Part shown: positions 9,603-18,517 of the stretch, one piece after another
Numbering within the stretch: the first letter of the stretch is position 1
Layout: each line of letters begins with the position of its first letter
NCBI RefSeq assembly: GCF_026625565.1
Contig: NZ_CP112998.1
Span: forward strand, 1,428,501-1,492,500
Direction: 5' to 3'
Origin: Dyadobacter pollutisoli
Lineage (GTDB): Bacteria > Bacteroidota > Bacteroidia > Cytophagales > Spirosomataceae
DNA: 64,000 bases
Program-made: the position numbers and the translations under genes
The notes under the pieces: generated by a model
Seen by the model: the letters and a program-made list of their open reading frames with translations, nothing else
Databases searched by the model: none
What the model was told of the DNA's origin: nothing

Positions 9603-11732
9603 ATGAAAAAACCAGTACTTTATCTGGCCAAAATGTCTCTGATTCTGGTGTTGTTGTGTCTTGCAACAAACACGGTATTTGCGCAGGCCGTTACAGTAAC
9701 AGTGAATGCAACGCAGGATAAGCGCTTGATTTCACCCAACATTTATGGAAAAAATGATTTCCTCGACCACCCAGTGCAATTTTACAAAGATGCGGGTTTG
9801 CGCTTCGCGCGGATGAATGGAGGTAATAATGCGTCAGCTTATAACTGGCGCGCAAAACTTGCAGTTCATCCCGACTGGTACAATAATGTTTACCCTGCCA
9901 ATTGGGATGTATTGGCACAAAAAATTAACACCGACTTTCCCGACATGCAGGGTATGTTTGCCTTTCAATTACTGGGCAGAGTTGCATCCAGCGGCAGTAA
10001 CAACTTCAATGACTGGGGGTACAACCAATCCCAGTGGTGGTCCGGGGTTAGTCAGAATCTGGCCGGCGGGGGACAAGTTAATACAAGCGGCGGGGGGCAG
10101 GCCCTGGTTGATGGAAACATTGACTTGTTCAGCAAGCCATGGCCAGCCGACTCTTCGGTGGAAATTCTTAATCATTGGTTTGGGGCAGGTGGTTTAGGGC
10201 TTAATAAAAACCAATTCCAGTACTGGAGTATGGATAATGAGGTAGATATATGGAATGGCACGCACGATTGGGCCATGCCAACGTTGATATCGGCCTCTGC
10301 CTTTATGGACCGCTTCATAGAATTAGCGAAGAAGGCGAAAGCGATCAATCCGGACGTTAAGATTTGCGGGCCGGTTACAACCTCCGAATGGCAATGGTAC
10401 AAATGGTCCAGCGAAAGTATTTGGATTGATGGCCGGTATTATCCCTGGATGGAGTATTTCATCAAACGCCTTGGCGATGAATATAAGGCAACCGGTATCA
10501 AACTGGTAGACGTCTTAGATATTCATAACTATCCGTGGTACAATGGGAGTGATGAGGCGGCATTGCAGGGACACCGGATTTATTACGATGAAAACTATGA
10601 TTATCCGGGTTCAAACGGTCTTAAATCAAGCACCGGCGGATGGGATAACTCACTTACCAAGCAATATATTTTTAAGCGGATCGACGACTGGTTAACCGAA
10701 CATTTCGGCCCAAACCATGGCATAACACCCGGTGTAAGCGAATGGGGAACGCAGGCGAACAGCAATCCAAGCCTTGAATCTGTGATATATGGTTCGCATT
10801 TGGGCACATTTGCCAACAATGGTGTTGAACTGTTTTCACCATGGAACTGGTCGATCGGCATGTGGGAAACCTTGCACCTGTTTAGCAGGAATGCAAAGGA
10901 ATTCAGCATTTCCAGTACTTCTTCGGATGAAAATATGGTGTCGGCCTACTCGTCCGTAAACCCAAGTGCCGATTCTCTAACGGTGATGCTCATCAACCGG
11001 GACATGAATGCTTCCCGCACGGTGACGATCAATCTGAACAATTTCAATGCTGCCAATGGCAACTACAAAACTTTGCAGCTGGCATCTTTGCCGACCACGG
11101 AGACTTTTGTATCGCATACCCAAAACGCGTCGCAGGAAAGCACCGTAGCTGTCAATTCAAACTCACTGACCATCACGGTACCCGCGCTATCAACCACTGC
11201 CATTCTGCTGGCCAACGAGACTACTTTACCAGTCAACCTGATCAGTTTTTCGGGAAGGGCTTCCTCTGAGGGGAATGTATTGCTTTGGAGCACGGCAGAG
11301 GAGGTAAATAACGAAGGGTTTGAAGTTCAAAGAAGCCTGAATGGTGTGATGTTTGAAAAAATTGGTTTCGTAGCCGGAAAAGGTACAATGTCGGCCCAGG
11401 TAGACTATCAGTTCATTGACGGACAGCCTCTTGGCGACGCTTACTATCGGCTGAAACAGATGGATTTTGATCGCAAATACACATTTTCGAAAACGATCAA
11501 TGTGAAAAATAAATCCGGAATTAAAGCTATCGTTTACCCCAATCCGGTGAGAGGAGTGTTGAACTTTGACCTTCCGCCTGCGAAAAGGCATCTGATTGTC
11601 CGCAATACGGCAGGGCTCATTATCGAAGACCAAGCTGACTTTTCGGCAAGTACCTATGAAACTTCGCATCTTCCAAAGGGATATTACCTGATCTCTCTGG
11701 GCCTCCACACGTTTAAGGTCCTGGTGGATTAA
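9603..11732 (+). CDS. GH44 endoglucanase/xyloglucanase with FnIII-like linker and T9SS tail (copy 1)
   Basis: The 709-aa secreted enzyme has signal peptide MKKPVLYLAKMSLILVLLCL...FAQ. The start is ATG 9603; a TTG six bases earlier is less likely. The GH44 catalytic region (about 30-545) has the family motifs DNEVDIWNGTHDW (acid/base candidate Glu213) and GVSEWGT (nucleophile candidate Glu380), plus SPWNWSIGMW. The usual Pro after the catalytic NE is Val here. From LPVNLISFSGRASSEG a fibronectin-III-like module follows, then a type IX sorting domain beginning IVYPNPVRG and ending HTFKVLVD, which directs the enzyme through the outer membrane. GH44 enzymes cut beta-1,4-glucan and often xyloglucan internally. 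Its neighbour at 11911 is a close paralog with a different C-terminal module. Confidence 0.9.
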   Translation: MKKPVLYLAKMSLILVLLCLATNTVFAQAVTVTVNATQDKRLISPNIYGKNDFLDHPVQFYKDAGLRFARMNGGNNASAYNWRAKLAVHPDWYNNVYPANWDVLAQKINTDFPDMQGMFAFQLLGRVASSGSNNFNDWGYNQSQWWSGVSQNLAGGGQVNTSGGGQALVDGNIDLFSKPWPADSSVEILNHWFGAGGLGLNKNQFQYWSMDNEVDIWNGTHDWAMPTLISASAFMDRFIELAKKAKAINPDVKICGPVTTSEWQWYKWSSESIWIDGRYYPWMEYFIKRLGDEYKATGIKLVDVLDIHNYPWYNGSDEAALQGHRIYYDENYDYPGSNGLKSSTGGWDNSLTKQYIFKRIDDWLTEHFGPNHGITPGVSEWGTQANSNPSLESVIYGSHLGTFANNGVELFSPWNWSIGMWETLHLFSRNAKEFSISSTSSDENMVSAYSSVNPSADSLTVMLINRDMNASRTVTINLNNFNAANGNYKTLQLASLPTTETFVSHTQNASQESTVAVNSNSLTITVPALSTTAILLANETTLPVNLISFSGRASSEGNVLLWSTAEEVNNEGFEVQRSLNGVMFEKIGFVAGKGTMSAQVDYQFIDGQPLGDAYYRLKQMDFDRKYTFSKTINVKNKSGIKAIVYPNPVRGVLNFDLPPAKRHLIVRNTAGLIIEDQADFSASTYETSHLPKGYYLISLGLHTFKVLVD

Positions 11733-11811
11733 GCAAAAGAGGCGCGCAAGGTGTTACCATTTGCGACGTCGCCTGATATGGTTCGCTGACCCTCGAAAAA
11801 CCCGCTTACAT

Positions 11812-11838
11812 CCGCTGGCTCCTCCCTCCGGCCAGCGG
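11812..11838 (+). other. Intercistronic hairpin between the two GH44 genes
   Basis: CCGCTGGC (11812-11819) and GCCAGCGG (11831-11838) form a perfect 8-bp GC-rich stem with an 11-nt pyrimidine-rich loop. It sits mid-way in the 178-nt gap between the two GH44 genes and lacks a following U-tract. It could separate the expression levels of the two copies. Confidence 0.5.
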
Positions 11839-11910
11839 AATCTTACCGAATATACCCTCCCCATAATTCAAAAAGGAAAGAGAAAGCAAACTAACTAAAA
11901 GAATTAAAAA

Positions 11911-14223
11911 ATGGGAAAACGAGTACTTTACCTGGCCAAAATGTGCCTGGGGTGGGCATTGCTATGCTCAACGATCACCGCCTTTGCGCAGAACGTGACT
12001 ATTACTGTCAATGCAACGCAGAACAAACGCCTGATTTCGCCATACATTTATGGCAAAAATGATTTCCTTGACCATCCAGTGCAATTTTACAAAGATGCAG
12101 GGTTACGGTTCGCACGGATGAACGGGGGAAACAACGCATCAGCTTACAACTGGCGTCAAAAACTTGCGGTTCATCCCGACTGGTTTAATAACGTTTATGG
12201 TGCTGATTGGGATGTTAATGCACAGAAGATCAACACCAGCTTTTCCAACATGCAGGGTATGTTTGCCTTTCAGTTATTGGGAAGAGTTGCATCCAACGGC
12301 AGTAACAACTTCCCTGACTGGGATTACATGCAGGCCCACCCGGGCTGGAATGGTTACCATCAAAATTTGGCTGGTGGCGGTACACCTAATCCGGATGCCG
12401 CGGGAGCGGCCCTGGTTGCCGGAAACATTAATTTGTTCAGTAAACCCTGGCCGGCCGACTCTTCGGTGGCAATCCTTAATTCCTGGTTTGGCGCCAATGG
12501 TAAAGGGTTTGACAAGAACAAGTTTGTTTACTGGAATATGGACAACGAGGTAGATATATGGAGCGGCACACATGATTGGGCCATGCCAACCCAGCTGTCG
12601 GCCGCTGCCTTTGTCGATCGTTACATTGAGCTGGCGAAGAAAGCGAAAGCTTTATATCCGGGCATCAAGCTTTGCGGGCCGGTAACAACCTCTGAATGGC
12701 AATGGTACAAATGGTCCAATGAAAGTATTTACATCAATGGCCGGTATTATCCCTGGATCGAGTATTTCATCAAACGTCTTGGCGACGAATACAAAGCTAC
12801 CGGTGTCAAACTGGTAGATGTGCTGGATATTCACAACTATCCCTATTATAGCAATGATGCCGAGGCACTGCAGGGACACCGGATCTACTATGATGAAACC
12901 TATGATTATCCAGGTTCAAACGGTATTAAATCAAGTACCGGTGGATGGGATAACTCACTTACCAAACAATATATTTTCAAGCGCGTCGACGGCTGGCTAA
13001 CCGAACATTTTGGCGCAAACCATGGCATAACACCTGGTGTAAGCGAGTGGGGTACGATGTCGAGCAGCAACCCAAGTCTTGAATCCGTGATTTATGCATC
13101 GCACCTGGGCACATTTGCCAACAATGGCGTGGAACTATTTTCGCCATGGAACTGGTCGATTGGTATGTGGGAAACATTGCACCTATTTGGCAGGAATGCG
13201 AAGAAATACAGCGTTTCAAGCACTTCTTCACTTGAAAATACGGTATCGGCTTACTCCTCGGTCAGCGAAAATGCAGACTCATTGACGGTAATGCTTGTCA
13301 ACCGCGACATGAGCGCTTCGCGAACGGTCACGATCAACCTGAGCAACTTTAATGTAGCCGATGGGAGTTACCAAACGTTGCGGCTGTCGTCACTACCGTC
13401 CACGGAGACTTTTGTGTCGCATACCCAAAATGCATTGCAGCAAGGCACGGTTTCTGTAAATTCCAATTCTCTGACCATCACCGTCCCCGCGCTTTCAACG
13501 ACTGCTATTCTGCTAAAAGCCCCCTCTGTTACCTATGTTACTTTTAACAACCGGGCCACGGGTATGTTGATGGATGGGATGTACAGATTTTCAGATGGTT
13601 CGTCTGCGGGTCAGTGGCATTCCAGCGGCAGCACGGCACAGCAATGGTCTTTTGAAACAACGGGAAGTTATGTGAAAATAAAGAACCGTGCGTCCGGATT
13701 GTACCTGGACGGCAATGGAAGCTCAACCAATGGAGCAGCTGTGGTGCAAAAAACTGGCAGCAGCAGTTACAATCAGCAATGGTCACAAGTGGCGGCAGGA
13801 AGCTACGTGAAATTTCAAAACCGTGCTACCGGGCAATATATTGATGGGTTGGGCTTAACACAGGATGGTGTGGACCTGGGTCAATGGCAGACAAGTGGCA
13901 GCTCAAACCAACAGTGGTCGATCGGCACGGTGGCACCTAATGGAAGGCAAGGTGCATTAACGCCCGATACGGATAGATCCAGCCAGGTCAACATTAAATT
14001 CTACCCAAATCCTTTCGTCTCCAATTTCAAGCTTGAAGTGCCAGATTCCGGCGAGCCACTTGAAGTTGTATTTTTTGACGTATCGGGAAGGATGATCGAA
14101 ACGATAAAACATACGGGTGGTTCAAATACGTTGACATTGGGGGCCGCGCTCAGACCAGGGTTATATGTGGTGAAGGCAAAGGGGATAAACTGGTCGAAAT
14201 CTTTCAGGGTTTTTAAAAGATGA
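11911..14223 (+). CDS. GH44 endoglucanase/xyloglucanase with ricin-type lectin module and T9SS tail (copy 2)
   Basis: A 770-aa paralog of the gene just upstream: most residues over the first ~530 are identical, including the signal-peptide pattern, DNEVDIWSGTHDW and GVSEWGT, again with Val where Pro is usual after NE. The C-terminal half differs. Instead of an FnIII-like linker it carries a ricin-B-like beta-trefoil of three repeats, each with an asparagine-arginine-alanine start (NNRATGMLMDG, KNRASGLYLDG, QNRATGQYIDG) and a QQW end, followed by a type IX sorting domain from IKFYPNPFVSNF to SFRVFKR. The trefoil should bind carbohydrate and hold the enzyme on its substrate. The tandem arrangement suggests duplication followed by module exchange. 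Same operon direction as its neighbours. Confidence 0.9.
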   Translation: MGKRVLYLAKMCLGWALLCSTITAFAQNVTITVNATQNKRLISPYIYGKNDFLDHPVQFYKDAGLRFARMNGGNNASAYNWRQKLAVHPDWFNNVYGADWDVNAQKINTSFSNMQGMFAFQLLGRVASNGSNNFPDWDYMQAHPGWNGYHQNLAGGGTPNPDAAGAALVAGNINLFSKPWPADSSVAILNSWFGANGKGFDKNKFVYWNMDNEVDIWSGTHDWAMPTQLSAAAFVDRYIELAKKAKALYPGIKLCGPVTTSEWQWYKWSNESIYINGRYYPWIEYFIKRLGDEYKATGVKLVDVLDIHNYPYYSNDAEALQGHRIYYDETYDYPGSNGIKSSTGGWDNSLTKQYIFKRVDGWLTEHFGANHGITPGVSEWGTMSSSNPSLESVIYASHLGTFANNGVELFSPWNWSIGMWETLHLFGRNAKKYSVSSTSSLENTVSAYSSVSENADSLTVMLVNRDMSASRTVTINLSNFNVADGSYQTLRLSSLPSTETFVSHTQNALQQGTVSVNSNSLTITVPALSTTAILLKAPSVTYVTFNNRATGMLMDGMYRFSDGSSAGQWHSSGSTAQQWSFETTGSYVKIKNRASGLYLDGNGSSTNGAAVVQKTGSSSYNQQWSQVAAGSYVKFQNRATGQYIDGLGLTQDGVDLGQWQTSGSSNQQWSIGTVAPNGRQGALTPDTDRSSQVNIKFYPNPFVSNFKLEVPDSGEPLEVVFFDVSGRMIETIKHTGGSNTLTLGAALRPGLYVVKAKGINWSKSFRVFKR

Positions 14224-14364
14224 CGCCGGGTAGTGTCACGCGGATATACAAAGGATTTACTCGGCGGTACGGCCATTCTACATATTTCCGAGCCGCAGCG
14301 ACAGTTTTTGAATAGCCTCAAATGGGTTTGCCACGGTATATTGGTTGTAAACCTTTGATCGAAA

Positions 14365-16590
14365 ATGAAAAAAACTTTGCTGTCCATTCTGGCATCCTGC
14401 TGCTTTCTTAATTTGCTTTTCGCGCAGCAACAGATCTATGAAGACAAGCCTTACATCCAGGATTACAGCATCAAATATTATCTGTCGGATAGTACATTAA
14501 AGCTGGCGGCGGCCTGTGAAGACCGCAATGGGGTGGTCGCCGTCCTTTCATCCAAAGGTATTTTGAAACCGCAGGCGGGCGCTTTTCAATATCCTGGTTT
14601 GCTGCAACCGGACAGATCCTATAAACCGGTAGCTGAAAAAAGCATTGCTGCGCTGGCTTTGCAGGATAATCAATTGGTATATCTGGATGATAAAGAGGTT
14701 TTTAGTAATGCGTTTGCGGGAAAGTGGATTGCCAGGCACGGGCTGCTGCAACCATCTCTTTTGTGTACCGCCCCTAATTTCATGAGTGCTGTTTCGGATG
14801 GGAAACAGATCAGGATATTCAGGCTCGGTGCGGTGGTGGCGGAAGCGAAAGTTGAAAATGATGTATTGAAGGCAATCAAATTCGATCCCCAAAATAACCG
14901 GTTTTTGCTGCTTGGGAAGCATTCGATCAGCGTGCTATCAGCTGGTGATAAGAGCATTAAAACGGTTTTTGATGAAAAAAGCCTGACTTGCTTTGACGTT
15001 GCAAATGACAAAATATTTGTCGGGACCAAGAATGGATATCTTGTTCTTGGCTCGGATAATTTTAGAATCCTTCAACCAGTTGTCGACAAACTGCCCGTTC
15101 CAAACCTGACAGCCATTTCGGTCATTCGGGGCAGACTGTGGTTTGGTTCTCCCCAGGGCGCTTTTATGCTTCGCGATGATGGCAAATTCAACTACTATTT
15201 CGGGGAGAGATGGTTTCCCGGAAATGAAGTCGTGCAGATTTCGGCGGGAGACGGTAATCGTGTTCTCGTACTGACAAACAAGGGATTGGGCGATTTACAT
15301 TTTGATCCGATGACGCTGGAAGAAAAGGCGCTTTTCTATGAAAAACAGGTTCGTTTGAGGCATATAAGGTATGGTTTCAACTGCGATGTTTCAACCCTGA
15401 AACACGGGGACCTTTCTACATTTGAAATGGGGCAGCGCGACAGTGATAATTTATGGACTTCCATGTATTTGGTCAGCCAGCTATTTCGCTACAAGGTCAC
15501 CGGCAGTCAGGAGGCGCTCGATAATTGCATTGAATCTTTCGAAGCGATGGAGCGGTTATTTGACATTACCGGAATGAAGGGATATTTCGCAAGGGGTTTT
15601 GAAAGAAGAGGTTATCATAAGTTTTCCAATAAAGCCTGGGACGGGGGACTGACCAACGGCTGGACGCATGCGAAGGGGGAGGACTGGGACTGGCGCGGAA
15701 CTACCAGCAGCGACCAGACCGTAGGCCAGATGTTTACACTGACCCTGATGGCCGAGCTAATGGATGGTGATGTGAAAAAGCGGGCTGTCCACCTCATGGA
15801 TCAGCTGATGACCAATATTATTAATAATGACTGGTACCTGATCGATTTTGACGGGAAACCGACGCTATGGGGCAAATGGAACCCGGAATATGTAAACGGG
15901 TTTCCTGTCAATGTGGGTGACCGCAAATTGAATTCTTCCAATATCATCGGGTTTTTACAGGCAGCCTATCATTTTACTGGAAAAGAATTATACAAGCAAA
16001 AGGCCTACGAGTTAATGGAAAAGCATGGTTATCTCGAAAACCTGCTTCGTCCCATGGCCGATATCGGCCGGGCAGAAAAGGGCTCAGCCGACTGGGCCAG
16101 GATGCTTTCTGCGGACTGGAACCATTCTGATGACGAGATGTATTTTCTGGGGTACTGGTGCTTATATCCCTATGCGTTTGACAAGGATCTGAAAGAAAAA
16201 TACAAAACTGCCATCCGGCAGCACTGGGAACTGGAAAGGCCTGAAAGGGACGGACTTTGGAATTTGTGTTATGGCATGACTGGTGCCAAAGACTTTGATC
16301 TGGCCCAAACCGTCTGGTATTTGAAAGAGTTTCCGCTTGATATGGTGGAGTGGCAGGTGAAAAACAGTCACCGAAAGGACATTGAACTGATCACGCCTGA
16401 TTTCCGGGGGCAGACAACCAAAGAAGTACTGCCACCCGACGAGCGGCCCGAACTGAAACACAACCGCAATCTTTTTAAACTGGACCGTGAAGCGAACGGG
16501 ATCAGTGAACTGAGCGCAGGCGATAGCTTCCTGCTGCCCTATTGGATGGGGCGGTATCTTGGAGTTATCGGTGCTGGTGCGATCAGATAG
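14365..16590 (+). CDS. Secreted beta-propeller plus alpha/alpha-toroid protein, putative new carbohydrate-active enzyme
   Basis: A 741-aa protein with a signal peptide (MKKTLLSILASCCFLNLLFA then QQ). Residues ~25-325 contain repeated short beta-blade sequences (for example DNQLVYLDDKEVF, NDKIFVGTKNGYLVL, RGRLWFGSPQGAFML) resembling the regulator-propeller blades of HTCS sensors. Residues ~340-740 are helical and rich in Trp, Asp and Glu (GQRDSDNLWTSMYLVSQLF, GEDWDWRGTTSSDQTVGQ, DFDGKPTLWGKWNPEYVNG, SADWNHSDDEMYFLGYW, ending LLPYWMGRYLGVI). This looks like an (alpha/alpha) toroid of glycoside hydrolases or epimerases. I cannot assign a CAZy family. As the last gene of PUL 1, behind two GH44 enzymes, it may act on the released oligosaccharides. 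It is periplasmic or secreted, with no T9SS tail or lipobox seen. Confidence 0.7.
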   Translation: MKKTLLSILASCCFLNLLFAQQQIYEDKPYIQDYSIKYYLSDSTLKLAAACEDRNGVVAVLSSKGILKPQAGAFQYPGLLQPDRSYKPVAEKSIAALALQDNQLVYLDDKEVFSNAFAGKWIARHGLLQPSLLCTAPNFMSAVSDGKQIRIFRLGAVVAEAKVENDVLKAIKFDPQNNRFLLLGKHSISVLSAGDKSIKTVFDEKSLTCFDVANDKIFVGTKNGYLVLGSDNFRILQPVVDKLPVPNLTAISVIRGRLWFGSPQGAFMLRDDGKFNYYFGERWFPGNEVVQISAGDGNRVLVLTNKGLGDLHFDPMTLEEKALFYEKQVRLRHIRYGFNCDVSTLKHGDLSTFEMGQRDSDNLWTSMYLVSQLFRYKVTGSQEALDNCIESFEAMERLFDITGMKGYFARGFERRGYHKFSNKAWDGGLTNGWTHAKGEDWDWRGTTSSDQTVGQMFTLTLMAELMDGDVKKRAVHLMDQLMTNIINNDWYLIDFDGKPTLWGKWNPEYVNGFPVNVGDRKLNSSNIIGFLQAAYHFTGKELYKQKAYELMEKHGYLENLLRPMADIGRAEKGSADWARMLSADWNHSDDEMYFLGYWCLYPYAFDKDLKEKYKTAIRQHWELERPERDGLWNLCYGMTGAKDFDLAQTVWYLKEFPLDMVEWQVKNSHRKDIELITPDFRGQTTKEVLPPDERPELKHNRNLFKLDREANGISELSAGDSFLLPYWMGRYLGVIGAGAIR

Positions 16591-16627
16591 TTACATGGGC
16601 CACAATGGCCGTTGGCAAGCTCCCTGA

Positions 16628-16830
16628 GAGCATTGTAATGCTCAGCGGGGTTTAAGCAAGGAAGAGGCCACAAAAAGGCTTTTGAAGTATGGTAAGAATG
16701 AGGTTCAGGATTGATTCTGTCGATCTGGCTTCCGGCGACCTACTGGTGATCCAAGAAGCGGACGTCATCATAGCGGACGCCTATTGCTTCCATTCCGGAA
16801 AGGCTGCCTGTTATTTCCACCTTGTCGCTT
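16628..16830 (+). pseudogene. Remnant of a cation-transporting P-type ATPase (N-terminal part)
   Basis: Two short stretches in different frames look like pieces of one P-type ATPase. At 16649-16714 the frame reads GLSKEEATKRLLKYGKNEVQ and then stops, the classic cation-ATPase N-terminal motif. At about 16720-16830 the frame reads VDLASGDLLVIQEADVIIAD, matching the actuator-domain motif of the form DLvpGDvv...GDviPAD, then stops. The ~70 residues normally between these motifs (including transmembrane helices) are deleted and no start codon remains. Called from motifs alone; it is non-functional as it stands. Confidence 0.6.
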
Positions 16831-17427
16831 AGTGACGAAAAGACCGCCCCGAAAATCCTCCGAGCCTATTGTCTCCAAGGCAAACTGGATTTCTATCGGA
16901 GCGTATGCACTCTTGGGGCGAGATCAAAGAATATACCAGACCCTGATATGAGAATTTTAATCCTCAAAAAGGGCAGATGCTCACAACATGAACACTCGTC
17001 GTTGAAGAGCCACACAATCGCTATCCGACGAGGCGACTGTCACAGAACAAACCGATCATTTTAATGCTGTCGGACAAGTTTATGAGGGGTTTTCAGAACC
17101 GTTCGGATTATCAAGCGATTAGTCTGCCTGAGAGTTTTGAATCCCATACTACGGATACATGGTTTAAATGAGGAAACCTAAGGTGAAAGCTTAATGCAGA
17201 TTGCTATGCAAAATCGGGAGTATAACAGTTACACTGAGCATGTAGCCGCTGCGTCGAGAATGTGAACGTTGTGCGACCGAATGCCTTAAAATTTCGGGAG
17301 GTGAAAATGTGTATTTCCTTGTGTAAAGGAGAGAATGACTGACATGATCAATGTGGTTTGAATTACCGGAAAGGCGGTTTTCTGGTATAGTATTTTTAGA
17401 ATTTGATCCAACTAAAATTAGAAAACT
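16831..17427. other. Non-coding stretch, probably decayed coding DNA
   Basis: No frame here has a credible start, family motif or coding character. The open frame 16822-17064 is only the accident of missing stops across the ATPase debris. Short readable runs such as NRSDYQAISLPESFES near 17100-17150 suggest further eroded genes that I cannot identify. Confidence 0.4.
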
Positions 17428-17495
17428 ATGAAAAGCTAAGTGCTTTCATAGTTGTACTGCTGGGCGGGTTGATGCATTCGCATAGGAACCAGTGA
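17428..17495 (+). pseudogene. Frameshifted N-terminus of an exported protein
   Basis: ATGAAAAGCTAA at 17428 stops at once, but in the next frame the sequence reads KLSAFIVVLLGGLMHSHRNQ before a stop. Adding one A after the start codon region would give a normal signal peptide (MK, K, then LSAFIVV...). This looks like the first 25 codons of a secreted protein with a 1-nt deletion, truncated by the next remnant. Confidence 0.4.
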
Positions 17496-17509
17496 TTGTC
17501 ATGGCATCT

Positions 17510-17769
17510 TCTACGGCAGAACCTGATTTTATAAACGGTCTGACCAATCAAGGATGGATGAATAGCTTTGATTCGGGCTCTTATCAAAACGGAAAACTAT
17601 GTGATCCCCATTGCGTTATGTGAGGTTCAGGCATATACATAGGCGGTAAAGGTTCACGGAGGGTAAGCTCGCCTTGCGTTTGGGGGAAGAAAAGCTGGCG
17701 GCCAAATGGGAAAGCGAGGCCAGATACAATCCAATGTCCTATCACAATGGTTCAATTTTATTTACATAA
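17510..17769 (+). pseudogene. Remnant of an amylo-alpha-1,6-glucosidase (glycogen-debranching-type)
   Basis: Three frames in succession give a recognisable piece of the GH133/GDE-C-like alpha/alpha barrel. At 17537-17600 it reads GLTNQGWMNSFDSGSYQNGK; at 17609-17640 PIALCEVQAYT then a stop; and at about 17662-17755 GKLALRLGEEKLAAKWESEA followed by RYNPMSYHNGS. Intact family members have the order NQGWkDSwDs, pIALcEVQgYvY, RYNPmSYHNGSvWPHDN, so order and spacing are right. At least two frameshifts and a nonsense codon break it, and both ends of the gene are missing. The intact orphan at 17780 begins directly after it. Confidence 0.75.
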
Positions 17770-17779
17770 TACAACGCCT

Positions 17780-18028
17780 ATGAAAATCGGAGCGAAGCTG
17801 CTTAAAGTACTCAGCAAGAAATATGTGCCCGGGGAAATGATAGACCAGAAATTCGAACGGTATGACATTAGTTTTAAAACCGATCATGAAGGAAATCCGG
17901 TATTGCTATTTGTTGGAACAAGGGGCAGAGAGGGTCAAATTAGAGGTGAGCGATTTGTCAGGGTTGTGATCAGGGATCAAAACGGTCAGATTTTAAAAGA
18001 CCACTGGGATGCCAAAGGCAAAACGTGA
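17780..18028 (+). CDS. Small conserved-looking hypothetical protein, 82 aa
   Basis: Read from ATG 17780, since the frame upstream to 17747 runs into the debranching-enzyme remnant. The product MKIGAKLLKVLSKKYVPGEM... is soluble, basic and has an alternating pattern of beta-strands (RYDISFKTDHEGNPVLLFVG, FVRVVIRDQNGQILKDHWD) typical of a compact small domain. I see no signal peptide, transmembrane helix or known motif. Codon usage and length without stops suggest it is real. Function unknown. It stands alone, facing the SemiSWEET gene whose 3' end is 17 nt away. Confidence 0.55.
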   Translation: MKIGAKLLKVLSKKYVPGEMIDQKFERYDISFKTDHEGNPVLLFVGTRGREGQIRGERFVRVVIRDQNGQILKDHWDAKGKT

Positions 18029-18045
18029 TCTTGGCCTTTAAACAG

Positions 18046-18309
18046 CTATTCGTTGTTTTTATAGCGGTGTTTTAGGAAGAGCATGGCAACGTTCAGACAG
18101 ATCGTGAAAACATTTGTCGAGATGATCGGGATATCTTTCTTGTCAATGCCATAATAGACCCATAAGGCGTTGCCGGTAAGCAATACGATGAACATTGTAG
18201 TAGAGACTTCACTTGCCTTTTTCTTCTTGATGGTTGTTACCAACTGTGGCACCACCGATGAGGAGGTACATATGCCTGCCAGAAGGCCGAGCGCTTCGAT
18301 AAATTCCAT
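18046..18309 (-). CDS. SemiSWEET sugar transporter (MtN3/PQ-loop family)
   Basis: The 87-aa product has three transmembrane helices, exactly one half of a eukaryotic SWEET. It carries the PQ-loop motif in SSVVPQLVTTIKKKKASEVS on helix 1, then MFIVLLTGNALWVYYGIDKK with the conserved Asn and Trp of helix 2, and helix 3 IISTNVFTICLNVAMLFLKH with the conserved Asn. SemiSWEETs dimerise in the inner membrane and move mono- or disaccharides down their gradient. The ATG at 18309 (MEFIEALGLLAGI) is chosen over 18351 because the added residues are polar and unlike the family. It stands alone among remnants. Confidence 0.9.
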   Translation of the reverse strand: MEFIEALGLLAGICTSSSVVPQLVTTIKKKKASEVSTTMFIVLLTGNALWVYYGIDKKDIPIISTNVFTICLNVAMLFLKHRYKNNE

Positions 18310-18361
18310 TGTTCCGACCGATTTAGCCAGCGGTTTTTTTGTGCGAATCAATTTATAAAAC

Positions 18362-18517
18362 CATACCAGTGTGGTAAGCCGCGAGGATGTAAAAGCCTCT
18401 TATGCCAAGCAGGCGAACGGCTACGTGATCAAACACCCGGACATTACCAAATGGTCGTTTTACTTTGAAAATCTGAGTTATTTCTGGTCCGGGACAATGA
18501 GTCTTCCCAAGCCCTAG
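18362..18517 (+). pseudogene. C-terminal fragment of a CheY-like response regulator
   Basis: Frame 18368-18517 reads VVSREDVKASYAKQANGYVI, then KHPDITKWSFYFENLSYFWS and a short tail to TAG. Rcp1-type receivers end with S.eDv.kSY..gAN.Yi.KP.df.kf...v..l..FW, so this is the last ~50 residues, with the conserved KP changed to KH. No start or N-terminal part exists. It overlaps the end of the minus-strand receiver gene by 4 nt, tail to tail. Confidence 0.6.

Noticed and set aside
16822..17064. Open frame of 80 codons
   Set aside because: Composition is unlike a protein, with no start context; it runs over the P-type ATPase remnant and beyond.
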